A stretch of DNA of 64,000 nucleotides from Bradyrhizobium sp. Ec3.3. Its GTDB lineage: Bacteria > Pseudomonadota > Alphaproteobacteria > Rhizobiales > Xanthobacteraceae. Of this stretch, positions 43,944 to 52,512 are shown piece by piece. The translations under genes were made by a program, and so were the position numbers. The stretch spans positions 1-64,000 of the forward strand of contig NZ_AXAS01000020.1 of NCBI RefSeq assembly GCF_000472925.1, in the 5' to 3' direction. The notes beneath the pieces were generated by a model that did no database searches, was not told where the DNA came from, and saw nothing but the letters and a program-made list of their open reading frames with translations. The first letter of the stretch is position 1. Every line of letters begins with the position of its first letter.

Positions 43944-44828
43944 ATGCCGGCGTTGATTGAAGAGGGGCGCGCGAAGGTCAATTTGAGCCTTCGCGTCGTC
44001 GGCCGTCGCACCGACGGCTATCATGATCTCGAAAGCGTGGTCGCATTCGCCGATTGCGCCGATCGTCTTACGCTCGAGCCGGGCGAAGAGCTGAAGCTCA
44101 CCACCGCGGGTCCGTTGGCTGCAGCCTGTGGCGACACCGCCGACAATCTCGTGCTCAAGGCGGCAAGGCTTCTCACTGAGGCCGTGCCGAACCTGAAGCT
44201 CGGCGCCTTCGCGCTCGACAAGGTGCTTCCCGTCGCAGCCGGTATCGGCGGCGGCTCGGCGGATGCCGCGGCCGCCTTGCGGCTGCTCGCGCGCCTGAAC
44301 AATCTGTCGCTCGATGATCCCCGCTTGCAGGAGGTCGCACTTGCGACCGGCGCAGATGTGCCGGTGTGTCTGCTCTCGCGCGCCTGCGACATGACCGGCG
44401 TAGGCGAGCAGCTCCTGCCGCTGATGCTGCCGAGCATGCCCAGTGTGATGGTGAACCCGCGCGTGCCGGTGGCGACCAAGGACGTGTTCCAGGCGCTGGG
44501 CCTGCGCAACGGCGAGCTTTTGGTCGGTGCCACCGACGTCCTCGAAGCGCCGGCCTGGCCGGAGGAGGGCGCCTCGACCGCAGACTGGGTCGACGTGCTT
44601 GCGACCGTCGCCAACGATCTCGAGGCCCCCGCAATGCGCATCGAGCCGGTGATCGGTGACGTGCTGGATTCCTTGCGCGCCTGTGCCGGCGTCAAGCTCG
44701 CCCGCATGTCGGGTTCGGGCGCCACCTGCTTTGCGATCTTCGGCGGACCTGCCGAGGCGCATGCCGCAGCCGAGACGATCCGCCACGACCACCCCACCTG
44801 GTGGGTGCATGCGGGGACGTTGAGTTAA
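43944..44828 (+). CDS. ispE: 4-diphosphocytidyl-2-C-methyl-D-erythritol kinase
   Basis: The 294-residue GHMP kinase phosphorylates CDP-ME in the MEP route to isoprenoid precursors. It begins with RAKVNLSLRVVGRRTDGYHDL, has the ATP loop PVAAGIGGGSADAAAALRLL at about residues 93-112 and ends with KLARMSGSGATCFAIFG. I chose the ATG at 43944 (MPALIEEG); an in-frame ATG at 43911 lies inside the repeat. The polyprenyl synthase at 48744-49751 uses products of this pathway. Confidence 0.95.
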   Translation: MPALIEEGRAKVNLSLRVVGRRTDGYHDLESVVAFADCADRLTLEPGEELKLTTAGPLAAACGDTADNLVLKAARLLTEAVPNLKLGAFALDKVLPVAAGIGGGSADAAAALRLLARLNNLSLDDPRLQEVALATGADVPVCLLSRACDMTGVGEQLLPLMLPSMPSVMVNPRVPVATKDVFQALGLRNGELLVGATDVLEAPAWPEEGASTADWVDVLATVANDLEAPAMRIEPVIGDVLDSLRACAGVKLARMSGSGATCFAIFGGPAEAHAAAETIRHDHPTWWVHAGTLS

Positions 44829-44840
44829 GCTCTGCCGCCG

Positions 44841-44933
44841 TAAGGTGGGCAAAGCGAAAGCGTGCCCACCACTTCCGTCCCCCGATCTGGATGCATGGTG
44901 GGCACGGCGTTGTCGCGCCTTTGCAAACCCTAC
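44841..44933. repeat. Degenerate copy of the GTAGGGTGGGCAAAG nested repeat
   Basis: GTAAGGTGGGCAAAG and GTGCCCACCACTTCCG at the left face ATGGTGGGCAC and CTTTGCAAACCCTAC at the right. It matches the element at 18162-18251 with several substitutions and overlaps the 3' end of the hydrolase gene by 4 bp. Confidence 0.8.
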
Positions 44934-45823
44934 TGAGGCTGAGCCAAGCCTCCGCCTTCATCCGCCACCCCGAGAAACCGCCGGATCGCGCCAAGCACCT
45001 CTTTCGGTCGGTCGTGATGCAGCCAGTGTCCGGCCCCGGAGATCATTTCGATGCGCGCTTGTCGGAAGTAGCGCTCCAGGCCCGCCGCTTTCGAGGCGGC
45101 GAGAAAACTCTCGTCCGCGTTCAAGAGCAGCGTGGGGCAGGTGATGCGCCCCCACAGTTCGACGTGATCATCCGGCCAGAGCCGCTGCGGCGCTGTGACG
45201 CGCTGGTAGGGATCGAACTTCCAGCGATAGCTGCCATCCTCGTTTTGCCGCACCCCGTGCGTTGCAAGGTGCAGCGCCAGCTCGCGCGACAGGCGTTTGT
45301 TGTAGGTTCTCATCTGCGCCGCAGCGTCCTCGATCGTGCGATAGGAGCGCGGTGCGCGGTCATGCAATTTGTCGAGCTGGCCGACCCATTTGGTGATGCG
45401 CTCGTGCGTCGGAGCCTTTTGCGCATCCGGCAGGACGGTCACGCCGTCGAGAATCACCAGCGCAGATACCTGCTCCGGAAACGATGCCGAATAGATCAGG
45501 CTCACCATCCCGCCCATCGAATGGCCGACGAGGATAACCTCTGGCGCGGCGATGGCACGGACGAGATGGGTCAGATCGTAGACGTATTCCGTCAGCGCGT
45601 AGCTGCCGCCTTTGGTCCAGTCGGAATCGCCGTGGCCGCGAAGGTCTGGCGCGAGCACGTGAAAATGCGGCTGCAACGCGCGCGCGATGACGTCCCAGCT
45701 CCGGCAATGATCGCGGCCGCCATGGACCAGGATGACGACTGGCGCTCCCTCATTGCCCCAGTCGGCACAATGCAGCCGCAGGCCGTGAGACTCGTAGAAG
45801 CGACTTTTTGGAGCGAGCATCAT
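44930..45823 (-). CDS. Alpha/beta hydrolase
   Basis: The 297-residue protein is an alpha/beta hydrolase. The nucleophile elbow GHSMGG is near residues 101-106, the oxyanion loop is VILVHGGRDHCRSWD near 30, the acid is in LLLNADESF, and the catalytic His is in GAGHWLHHDRP near 270. Substrate unknown. It starts 19 nt downstream of the LysE-family gene on the same strand, so they are probably cotranscribed. Confidence 0.9.
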   Translation of the reverse strand: MMLAPKSRFYESHGLRLHCADWGNEGAPVVILVHGGRDHCRSWDVIARALQPHFHVLAPDLRGHGDSDWTKGGSYALTEYVYDLTHLVRAIAAPEVILVGHSMGGMVSLIYSASFPEQVSALVILDGVTVLPDAQKAPTHERITKWVGQLDKLHDRAPRSYRTIEDAAAQMRTYNKRLSRELALHLATHGVRQNEDGSYRWKFDPYQRVTAPQRLWPDDHVELWGRITCPTLLLNADESFLAASKAAGLERYFRQARIEMISGAGHWLHHDRPKEVLGAIRRFLGVADEGGGLAQPQ

Positions 45824-45842
45824 GCCACGGCCCTGCGGCTCG

Positions 45843-46475
45843 CTAGCTTTGCACCGGCCGCCGCGCCAGCGCGAGGGAGAGGCCGAGACCTGCGATGAAA
45901 ACGCCGGAGCCTTGCGTCAAGCGCTGCACGAGTCGCGGCCGGCCGATCAGTTGCGCGCGGGTGAGGGAGGCCATCAGCACGACGACGACATCGGCGAGCG
46001 TGTTCAGCGTCACCGAGATCGCGCCGAGCAGGATGAATTGCAGCGTGGGGCTGGCGGCGGACGGTTCGAGAAACTGCGGGATGAAGGCCAGGAAGAACGC
46101 CGCTGTCTTCGGGTTCAGTGCCTCGACCAGCACGCCGTCGCGGAAGGCGCGCTTGTCGCCGACGGGCTCCGCCTCCAGCGTCTGGAGCCGGCCGGCACTG
46201 CAAAAGGTCCGGATGCCGAGCCAGACCAGATACAGCGCGCCCGCGAACTTCACGGCGGCAAAGAGCTCGGCGCTCGCAAGGATGATGGCGGAGATGCCGA
46301 GGCTGCCCGCGACCACATGAACCATGCCGCCCAGAGCCGTGCCGGCCGTCGAGGCAAATCCGCTTGTCCGCCCTTCCGACAAGGTCCGCGCCGCGACATA
46401 GAAGATGCCCGGGCCGGGAACGAGCGCAATGACGATGGCGGCGGCGAGGAACAGCCAGAAATTCGTGTCGCTCAT
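45843..46475 (-). CDS. LysE-family amino acid exporter
   Basis: The 210-residue protein has about five or six hydrophobic segments and the LysE/RhtB N-terminal motif ALVPGPGIFYVAARTLSEGRTSGFAS. The middle FLAFIPQFLEP and LNTLADVVVVLMA match as well. This family exports amino acids or related metabolites across the inner membrane; the substrate here is unknown. It heads a two-gene unit with the hydrolase. Confidence 0.9.
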   Translation of the reverse strand: MSDTNFWLFLAAAIVIALVPGPGIFYVAARTLSEGRTSGFASTAGTALGGMVHVVAGSLGISAIILASAELFAAVKFAGALYLVWLGIRTFCSAGRLQTLEAEPVGDKRAFRDGVLVEALNPKTAAFFLAFIPQFLEPSAASPTLQFILLGAISVTLNTLADVVVVLMASLTRAQLIGRPRLVQRLTQGSGVFIAGLGLSLALARRPVQS

Positions 46476-46519
46476 CCTGTTTTCGTAGCGAAGCTTGCGG
46501 CGATTGCAAGCCCTCTCGT

Positions 46520-47782
46520 CTAATCGAACCGGCGGAAGATCACGCTGGCATTCACCCCGCCGAAGCCGAAACCGTTGGAGATGGCGTGCTGCATTGGCAT
46601 CGGTCGAGCGGTGCCGGAGACGATGTCGATACCGTCCGCGCCCGTATCGGGATTTTCGAGATTGAGCGTCGGCGGCGCGATCTGGTCGCGCAAGGCGAGG
46701 ACGGTGAAGATCGCCTCCAGGCCACCGGCGGCTCCGAGCAGGTGGCCGGTGGCCGATTTGGTCGCGCTCACAGCGATGGTTCGATTGCGGCCGAACAGCC
46801 CGGCGATCGCGCCAAGCTCGCTCTCGTCGCCGGCGGGCGTCGATGTTGCATGTGCGTTCAGATGCTGCACGTCAGCGGGCGCGAGCCGCGCCTGCCGGAG
46901 CGCGATCTCCATGGCACGCCTCGCGCCGTCGCCGTCCGGCGGACCCGATGTCATGTGATAGGCGTCCGCGGTGGTACCGTATCCGACGATTTCTGCCATC
47001 GGCGAGGCGCCTCGCGCCAGCGCATGCTCCAGCGCTTCGATCACCACAATGCCTGCCCCTTCGCCCATGACAAAACCGTCGCGGTCGCGATCGAACGGGC
47101 GCGAGGCGCGTGCGGGCTCGTCGTTGAACCCACTCGACAGCGCGCGCGCCGCTGCGAAGCCGCCGAGGCTGACGATATCGATGCAGGCCTCCGCGCCGCC
47201 GCAGATCGCGATGTCGGCTTCACCCGCGCGGATCATGCGCGCGGCATCGCCGATTGCCTGAACGCCTGCGGCGCATGCAGTGACCGGCGCGCCCAGCGCT
47301 CCCTTGTAACCGTATTTGATCGAGACTTGGCCCGCCGCGAGATTGGCGAGGAACGAAGGGATCGTGAATGGCGAGAGGCGGCGCGCGCCGCGTTGCTCGG
47401 TGATGCGCACCGCCTCCGCCATCGCCGGGAATCCGCCGACGCCGGAAGCGATGATCGTTGCGGTCCGCTCCAGCGCCGCCGTGTCCTGCGGCGTCCATTT
47501 GGCCTGCGCGATCGCCTCGGCGGCGGCGAGCAGCGCGAACAGGATGAAGCGGTCCATCTTGCGCTGGTCCTTTGGCGCGGCGGCCTGCGCTGGGTCGAAG
47601 CCGCCCTCCGCGTCGTCGGTCTTGTCGGGCACGAGACCGGCGATGCGTGCGGGGAGCGCCTGCGCCCATTCAGGCAGCGCGCGCAGTCCGCTTTGGCCGG
47701 CGAGGAGCCGCCGCCAGGCAAGTTCGACGCCGCAGCCGAGCGGTGACACCGCCCCCAGTCCCGTCACCACGATGCGACGCAT
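46520..47782 (-). CDS. Beta-ketoacyl-ACP synthase II-like (FabF)
   Basis: The 420-residue thiolase-fold enzyme has the Cys nucleophile in TACAAGVQAIGDA near residue 170, and the two histidines in NAHATSTPAGDE (about 308) and KSATGHLLGAAGG (about 344). It condenses malonyl-ACP with an acyl chain. No other fatty-acid genes flank it, so it may serve a special lipid or polyketide rather than the main FAS pathway. GGGAGACTGAC precedes the ATG at 47782. It lies directly downstream of a broken HxlR regulator gene. Confidence 0.92.
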   Translation of the reverse strand: MRRIVVTGLGAVSPLGCGVELAWRRLLAGQSGLRALPEWAQALPARIAGLVPDKTDDAEGGFDPAQAAAPKDQRKMDRFILFALLAAAEAIAQAKWTPQDTAALERTATIIASGVGGFPAMAEAVRITEQRGARRLSPFTIPSFLANLAAGQVSIKYGYKGALGAPVTACAAGVQAIGDAARMIRAGEADIAICGGAEACIDIVSLGGFAAARALSSGFNDEPARASRPFDRDRDGFVMGEGAGIVVIEALEHALARGASPMAEIVGYGTTADAYHMTSGPPDGDGARRAMEIALRQARLAPADVQHLNAHATSTPAGDESELGAIAGLFGRNRTIAVSATKSATGHLLGAAGGLEAIFTVLALRDQIAPPTLNLENPDTGADGIDIVSGTARPMPMQHAISNGFGFGGVNASVIFRRFD

Positions 47783-47783
47783 G

Positions 47784-48298
47784 TCAGTCTCCCACCGGCG
47801 CAACGGCCGGGTTCATGGCCTTGAGCGAAACGAGCCGCTTGCGCATACCGCGGCTGGCGCGGGGCCCTGCGATGACGGTGGCAGTGGCGAGCGTGATCGG
47901 ACGCTTGTCGGCGGCATCGACCACGACCGGATCGAGTGGGCGGCGATCGTCTCGGCTTGCCAGCACGACGGATTCGCCTTCCGGCGCGAGATGCTTGTTG
48001 CCCCAGGCCAGCAGCGCCACGACCACGGGAAAGAAATCCCGGGCTTTGTCCGTCAGCACATATTCGTAGCGCGGCGGCCGCTCATGATAGCGACGGCGCA
48101 CGAACATCCCGCTCTCGGTGAGATGGGCAAGCGCCGCGACAGGATGTTCGGCGCGATCCCGAGGCCTCGCGAAAACTCGTCGAACTTTGTTGCGCCCTGA
48201 AACGCGTCCCGCAGGATCAAAATGCTCCACCACTCGCCGACCGTCTCCACGGCGCGGCCGACCGGGCATTCCAGGATGGAGGGGGATTTGGGCTGCAT
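47784..48298 (-). pseudogene. HxlR-family regulator, frameshifted
   Basis: The N-terminal part (CPVGRAVETVGEWWSILILRDAFQGATKFDEFSRGLGIAP..., winged helix) and the C-terminal part (LTESGMFVRRRYHERPPRYEY... VLTDKARDFFPVV) are in different frames. They would join as SRRL-AHLTESG if one C were restored in GATGGGCAAG near 48128, giving about 171 residues. HxlR regulators are small dimeric DNA-binding proteins. The gene ends 1 nt before the FabF-like gene, which it may have controlled. It is either a real lesion or a sequencing error. Confidence 0.83.
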
Positions 48299-48441
48299 GG
48301 CCGGGAAGGTAGGTGAGTAACTTGCAAAATGCAAGTAACTGACTGGCCTGCAGCAGGTGCGGGTAAGAAGTGACCTGGAACGCGAAGCCGCGTCCGTGAT
48401 TTCGAATGTGGATTGGAGACTGACGCCTACGAACCTTGCTC

Positions 48442-48521
48442 CGTCATTGCGAGCGCAGCGAAGCAGTCCAGTCAGTCTCTGTGGAGGGATTCTGGAGTGC
48501 TTCGCTACGCTCGCAATGACG
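48442..48521. repeat. Dispersed palindromic repeat, CGTCATTGCGAGCGCAGCG family
   Basis: Inverted ends CGTCATTGCGAGCGCAGCG and CGCTACGCTCGCAATGACG flank AAGCAGTCCAG and CTGGAGTGCTTCG. Confidence 0.85.
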
Positions 48522-48551
48522 ATGTCGATACAGCAAGCTCCTACATATCGT

Positions 48552-48697
48552 CGTCATCCTGAGGTCCGGGCTCGGCGGCGCAACTGCGCCGCTGAGCGAG
48601 CCTCGAAGGGTGAGGGCCCGGCTGCAGCTCGGCCGTCCATCCTTCGAGGCTCTCCATGGGACGCGTTGCGTCCCATGCATCGCGCCTCAGGATGACG
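48552..48697. repeat. Dispersed palindromic repeat, CGTCATCCTGAGG family
   Basis: CGTCATCCTGAGGTCCGG and GCGCCTCAGGATGACG form the ends, with inner GAGCCTCGAAGG and CCTTCGAGGCTC. A shorter copy is at 25921-26014. Confidence 0.85.
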
Positions 48698-48743
48698 GGG
48701 CTAACGGTGGTGCTGAATCAATAGGAGCGTCAGGCCGTCGCGC

Positions 48744-49751
48744 CTAATGCGACCGCGCCAGGCAGAACGCCACGACCTGCTCCAGCGCGCTCTTCATCGG
48801 CGAGGGCGGGAACAGCGCCAGCGCATCCACGGCCATGGCGCCGTAGTGCTGGGCGCGGCTCAGCGTGTCCTCGAGCGCGCGGTGCTTGTTCATCAGCCCG
48901 ATGGCGTGATCGAGATCGGTGTCGCCGATCTCGCCGCGCTCCAGCGCCCGGATCCAGAAGGCGCGCTCGGTGTCGTTGCCGCGGCGGAAGGCGAGCACCA
49001 CGGGCAGCGTGATCTTGCCTTCGCGGAAATCGTCGCCGGTGTTCTTGCCGAGCTTGGCGCTCTTGCCGCCATAGTCGAGCACGTCATCGACGAGCTGGAA
49101 GGCGATGCCGAGATTCATGCCGACCGAGCGGCAGGCGGTCTGCTCGGCCTTCGGACGGTTGGCGAGTACCGGCCCAACCTCGCAGGCGGCCGCGAACAAT
49201 TCTGCGGTCTTGGCGCGGATCACGGCGAGATATTCGTCCTCGGTGGTCGCGGTGTTCTTGGCGGCCGCGAGTTGCATCACCTCGCCTTCGGCGATGGTTG
49301 CGGCCGCTGCCGAGAGGATGTCGAGCGCGCGCAGCGAGCCGACCTCGACCATCATGCGGAAAGCTTGTCCCAGCAGGAAGTCGCCGACCAGCACGCTCGC
49401 CTCGTTGCCCCAGAGCATGCGCGCCGACAATTTGCCGCGCCGCATCTCGCTCTCGTCGACGACGTCGTCGTGCAGCAGGGTTGCTGTATGCATGAACTCG
49501 ACGGAGGCGGCGAGCTTGATATGGCCGTCCCCGGTGTAACCGGCGAGGTTGGCCATGGCGAGGGTGAGCATCGGCCGCAGGCGCTTGCCGCCGGAGGAGA
49601 TGAGGTGGTTGGCCACCTCCGGGATCATGGTCACCTCGGAGCCGGTCCGCGACAGTATGGTCGCATTGACGCGCTCCATGTCAGGGGCGACAAGGGCAAC
49701 CAGCTCTTCGATCGACGCGCCGGGAGTTTCGAAAGGTACGATTACGGCCAC
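48744..49751 (-). CDS. Long-chain polyprenyl diphosphate synthase
   Basis: The 335-residue protein is a trans-prenyltransferase, of the octaprenyl/decaprenyl type that makes the ubiquinone side chain. The first Asp-rich motif DDVVDESEMRRG is near residue 92 and the second QLVDDVLDYGG near 222; GGKRLRP binds the homoallylic substrate near 55. I chose a GTG start at 49751 because GGAGACCGGC sits just before it; an upstream ATG at 49856 would extend across the likely promoter. It is divergent from the DUF2007 gene. Confidence 0.93.
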   Translation of the reverse strand: MAVIVPFETPGASIEELVALVAPDMERVNATILSRTGSEVTMIPEVANHLISSGGKRLRPMLTLAMANLAGYTGDGHIKLAASVEFMHTATLLHDDVVDESEMRRGKLSARMLWGNEASVLVGDFLLGQAFRMMVEVGSLRALDILSAAAATIAEGEVMQLAAAKNTATTEDEYLAVIRAKTAELFAAACEVGPVLANRPKAEQTACRSVGMNLGIAFQLVDDVLDYGGKSAKLGKNTGDDFREGKITLPVVLAFRRGNDTERAFWIRALERGEIGDTDLDHAIGLMNKHRALEDTLSRAQHYGAMAVDALALFPPSPMKSALEQVVAFCLARSH

Positions 49752-49880
49752 GCCGGTCTCCAATATTTGCCCGGGAAGGGCTATTCTGACGACAAGACAA
49801 TAGAAACTGCGGGCGGACGCGGCAAGTGCCGCGGAACCATTGACATTTCCGCCCAACCCGCGTCAGGCAGGAGGCTCGTT

Positions 49881-50108
49881 TTGCGCGAACTGGTTCGGAC
49901 CAACGACATGGTGCTGGTGTCGGCGATCGGCGCGCTGCTCGACGGCGCCAACATCCACCATCTGGTGCTGGACCAGAACATGAGCATCATCGAGGGCTCG
50001 CTCGGCATCCTGCCGCGGCGAATCCTGGTCCATGAGGATGACGCCAGCGAGGCGCGACAGCTCCTGACCGAGGCCGGCCTCAGCCACGAATTGCGCGGCG
50101 ATGACTGA
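49881..50108 (+). CDS. DUF2007-type small protein
   Basis: The 75-residue product (LRELVRTNDMVLVSAIGALL... then GSLGILPRRILVHEDDASEARQLL) matches the DUF2007 pattern, a signal-transducing PII-like fold of unknown function. It uses a TTG start at 49881 after GCAGGAGGCTCG; an ATG at 49908-49910 would lose the first strand. Its end overlaps the next gene start by 8 nt, so the two are coupled. It is divergent from the polyprenyl synthase gene. Confidence 0.82.
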   Translation: MRELVRTNDMVLVSAIGALLDGANIHHLVLDQNMSIIEGSLGILPRRILVHEDDASEARQLLTEAGLSHELRGDD

Positions 50109-50877
50109 GCTTGCCCCGAACGTCGATGACGTCACCGAGGACGCGTTTCTCGGCGGGCAACTGCACTTGAGGCAGAAGCGGTCCGGCCACCGGTCCGGCC
50201 ACGATGCGATCCTGCTGGCCGCGGCGACCGCTGCCAAGGCAGGCGATCGCGTCGTCGATTTTGGCGCTGGCGTCGGCGCGGCGGGGCTAGCGCTGGCGCA
50301 TCGCGTCCCCGGGATCAACCTGACACTGGTCGAGATCGATCCGGAGCTTGGCAGCCTCGCGCGCGCCAATGCGGCCGCGAATGCGATTGACGCCGAGGCG
50401 ATCGTCCTCGACGTCACGGCCGGTGCAGCGAGCTTCGCGGCAAGCGGCCTTCTGCCGGACAGCGTCGACGTCGTCCTGATGAATCCGCCCTTCAACGATG
50501 CCGGGCGCCATCGCGGCTCTCCGGACCAGGCGCGTCACGTCGCACATGTCGCGACAGCGGAGACGCTGCATGCCTGGGTGCATGCAGCGCGGCGTATTCT
50601 CAAATCCGGTGGCGCGCTGACCTTGATCTGGCGCGCAGATGGGATAGCAGACGTACTGACAGCGCTGTCACGCGGCTTCGGGAGCCTCTCGGTGTTGCCG
50701 GTTCACGGTGACGCGGAAAAGCCCGCGATCCGCGTGCTGGTCCGCGCCATCAAAGGCGGCAGGGCGCCGACGCGCATGCTGGCGAGCCTGATGCTCAACG
50801 AGGAGTCACGCGTGCCTAAAAAAGAGTTACGGGACGTGCTTGCGGGGAGGGCGGTACTGCCGCTGGCGACAGCTTGA
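50101..50877 (+). CDS. TrmN6-like tRNA1(Val) adenine-N6 methyltransferase
   Basis: The 258-residue protein is a SAM-dependent N6-adenine methyltransferase. The cofactor motif VVDFGAGVGAAGLA lies near residues 51-64, and the catalytic NPPF at residues 127-130. The opening (FLGGQLHLRQKRSGHRSGHDAILLAA) is the TrmN6/YfiC signature for tRNA1(Val) A37 methylation. Its start overlaps the DUF2007 stop by 8 nt, so translation is coupled. Confidence 0.9.
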   Translation: MTELAPNVDDVTEDAFLGGQLHLRQKRSGHRSGHDAILLAAATAAKAGDRVVDFGAGVGAAGLALAHRVPGINLTLVEIDPELGSLARANAAANAIDAEAIVLDVTAGAASFAASGLLPDSVDVVLMNPPFNDAGRHRGSPDQARHVAHVATAETLHAWVHAARRILKSGGALTLIWRADGIADVLTALSRGFGSLSVLPVHGDAEKPAIRVLVRAIKGGRAPTRMLASLMLNEESRVPKKELRDVLAGRAVLPLATA

Positions 50878-50881
50878 AGAT

Positions 50882-50980
50882 CTACTGGGGAAGCGAACTC
50901 GACTGCTGTTCCTGCGCTGTGGTGAAGCGAATCGCCGCGAACAGCGCACCCATCAGCATGATCAACAGATAGATCTTCAT
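50882..50980 (-). CDS. Very small hydrophobic protein (32 residues)
   Basis: The frame encodes a 32-residue peptide, starting MKIYLLIMLMGALFAAIRF and ending in a Gln/Ser-rich tail. A strong ribosome-binding site, CGGAGGGCACA, lies directly before its ATG at 50980. One hydrophobic segment (about 3-17) makes it a membrane microprotein or a signal-like peptide. It converges on the methyltransferase gene with a 4-nt gap. I do not recognise a family. Confidence 0.6.
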   Translation of the reverse strand: MKIYLLIMLMGALFAAIRFTTAQEQQSSSLPQ

Positions 50981-51091
50981 TGTGCCCTCCGCTTCGCCAT
51001 TGCAGCCTCTCAATGGAGACTTTGCAAAACACGTTCCAGGCACTTCCAATGACAGTCGCGTGATAAAAAGTGGTTAAGACGAGGTAACGGC

Positions 51092-52003
51092 ATGGCCGAA
51101 CAATTGAGTCATCGTAGTGAGTCGTCCGGCCTGGCCGACAGGTTCATGGAATATCTGCCTGCGCGCTTTCGCCCCGGCGCCGCGATCGTGCCGGTGGTGC
51201 GACTGTCGGGCGTGATCGGCGCGGTGACGCCGCTGCGCCCGGGCATGACGCTCGCGGGCGTCGCGCGGGTGCTGGAGCGGGCCTTCTCGGTTCGCAATGC
51301 CAAGGCAGTGGCGCTGGTGATCAACTCGCCCGGCGGCTCGCCGGTGCAGTCGCGCCAGATCTATCTGCGCATCAAGCAGCTTGCGGCCGAGAAGAAGCTT
51401 AAGGTCTTGGTGTTCGTCGAGGACGTCGCCGCTTCCGGCGGCTACATGATCGCCTGCGCGGGCGATGAGATCTTCTGCGATCCGTCCTCGATCCTCGGCT
51501 CCATCGGCGTGGTCGGCGGCAGCTTCGGATTCCAGGAGGCGATCAAGCGGCTCGGCATCGAGCGGCGTCTCTATACCGCCGGCGAGCACAAGGCGATGCT
51601 CGATCCGTTCCTGCCCGAAAACCCTGATGACGTGGCGCGGCTGAAGAAGCTCCAGCGCGAGATCCACGCGATCTTCATTACGCTGGTGAAGGAGAGCCGG
51701 GGCGCGCGGCTGAAGGGCGACGAGGACACGCTGTTCACCGGCGAATATTGGGCGGGCGACACCGCAATCTCGCTGGGCCTTGCCGATGGGATCGGCGATC
51801 TCCGCTCAACTCTTCGTGCCCGTTATGGCGAGAAGGTTCTCACCCCCGTGATCGCGCAGCCGACCGGGCTGCTGTCGGGCCTGTTTGGCCGCAAATCGCC
51901 CGGCGCTGGCCAGCTTTCGGCCCTGGAAGGGATGGTTGGGCTGCCGGATGAGCTGATTTCGGCGCTGGAAACACGGGCGATTTGGGCGAAATTCGGGTTC
52001 TAG
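51092..52003 (+). CDS. S49-family signal-peptide peptidase (SppA/SohB-like)
   Basis: The 303-residue serine protease uses a Ser-Lys dyad: Ser115 in AASGGYMIACAGDEI and Lys167 in GEHKAMLDPF. The crotonase-like core begins INSPGGSPVQSRQIY near residues 77-91. Single-domain S49 enzymes of this length degrade signal peptides or membrane fragments. No membrane segment is obvious at the N-terminus. GACGAGGTAACGG gives the ribosome-binding site. Confidence 0.92.
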   Translation: MAEQLSHRSESSGLADRFMEYLPARFRPGAAIVPVVRLSGVIGAVTPLRPGMTLAGVARVLERAFSVRNAKAVALVINSPGGSPVQSRQIYLRIKQLAAEKKLKVLVFVEDVAASGGYMIACAGDEIFCDPSSILGSIGVVGGSFGFQEAIKRLGIERRLYTAGEHKAMLDPFLPENPDDVARLKKLQREIHAIFITLVKESRGARLKGDEDTLFTGEYWAGDTAISLGLADGIGDLRSTLRARYGEKVLTPVIAQPTGLLSGLFGRKSPGAGQLSALEGMVGLPDELISALETRAIWAKFGF

Positions 52004-52107
52004 CAGCCGCCGGCCCGCGCCATTTGGTCCGAACCAAGCCAATTGCGGCGCGGGCCCGTCTGCGCGAGAATACGCGTGGGGGCTGAGCATTGAACAAGGA
52101 TCGACCG

Positions 52108-52299
52108 ATGCCGCCGTTCGTTGCATTCGCGGGCGTCCTGGGCGGGCTAGCCGTGGTCCGCTGGGCCTACAAGACCGCTGTCCGGATCAACCAGGAGCTG
52201 GAGGAGATGCGCCTGTCGCGCGTCGCCGAAGCCGCCCGCATGGGGGAAATCCAGACGCTGAAGCGCGACCCCGTCACCGGGGCGTACCGCCCGGGTTAG
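52108..52299 (+). CDS. Small single-pass membrane protein
   Basis: The 63-residue product begins MPPFVAFAGVLGGLAVVRWAYK, one membrane helix, followed by a charged helix and the tail LKRDPVTGAYRPG. AAGGATCGACC before the ATG at 52108 supports this start over a TTG at 52090. It sits 104 nt after the S49 gene on the same strand. Family unknown to me, but the C-terminal motif looks conserved. Confidence 0.72.
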   Translation: MPPFVAFAGVLGGLAVVRWAYKTAVRINQELEEMRLSRVAEAARMGEIQTLKRDPVTGAYRPG

Positions 52300-52318
52300 C
52301 TACTCGATTTTCACGCTG

Positions 52319-52419
52319 TCATTCCGGGGCGCCCGAAGGGCGAACCCGGAATCTTGAGCTTCCGGGTTCGATGCTCCGGGCCGCGCTTGCACGGTCCCGT
52401 CGCATCGCCCCGGAATGAC
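52319..52419. repeat. Dispersed palindromic repeat, type B
   Basis: Ends TCATTCCGGGGCGCCCGAAG and GCATCGCCCCGGAATGA flank GAACCCGGAATC and GCTTCCGGGTTCG. Copies at 8456-8529 and 23331-23410. It lies upstream of glyQ. Confidence 0.8.
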
Positions 52420-52512
52420 AGCCATTTTGGGCCCCCTTTGCCTTGATTCCCACCGCCGCCGTCGATACGGTCCCGCGCGATTCAAAACCCCCCGCGAAAG
52501 CCTGACCTGACG

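Larger units (their letters stand above)
48299..48743. other. Repeat-filled gap before the polyprenyl synthase
   Basis: This 445-bp gap between divergent-from-none neighbours holds two palindromic repeats (48442-48521 and 48552-48697). The part next to the regulator contains ACTTGCAAAATGCAAGT (48318-48334), a near-perfect dyad that could be the HxlR operator. No gene is seen. Confidence 0.5.
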
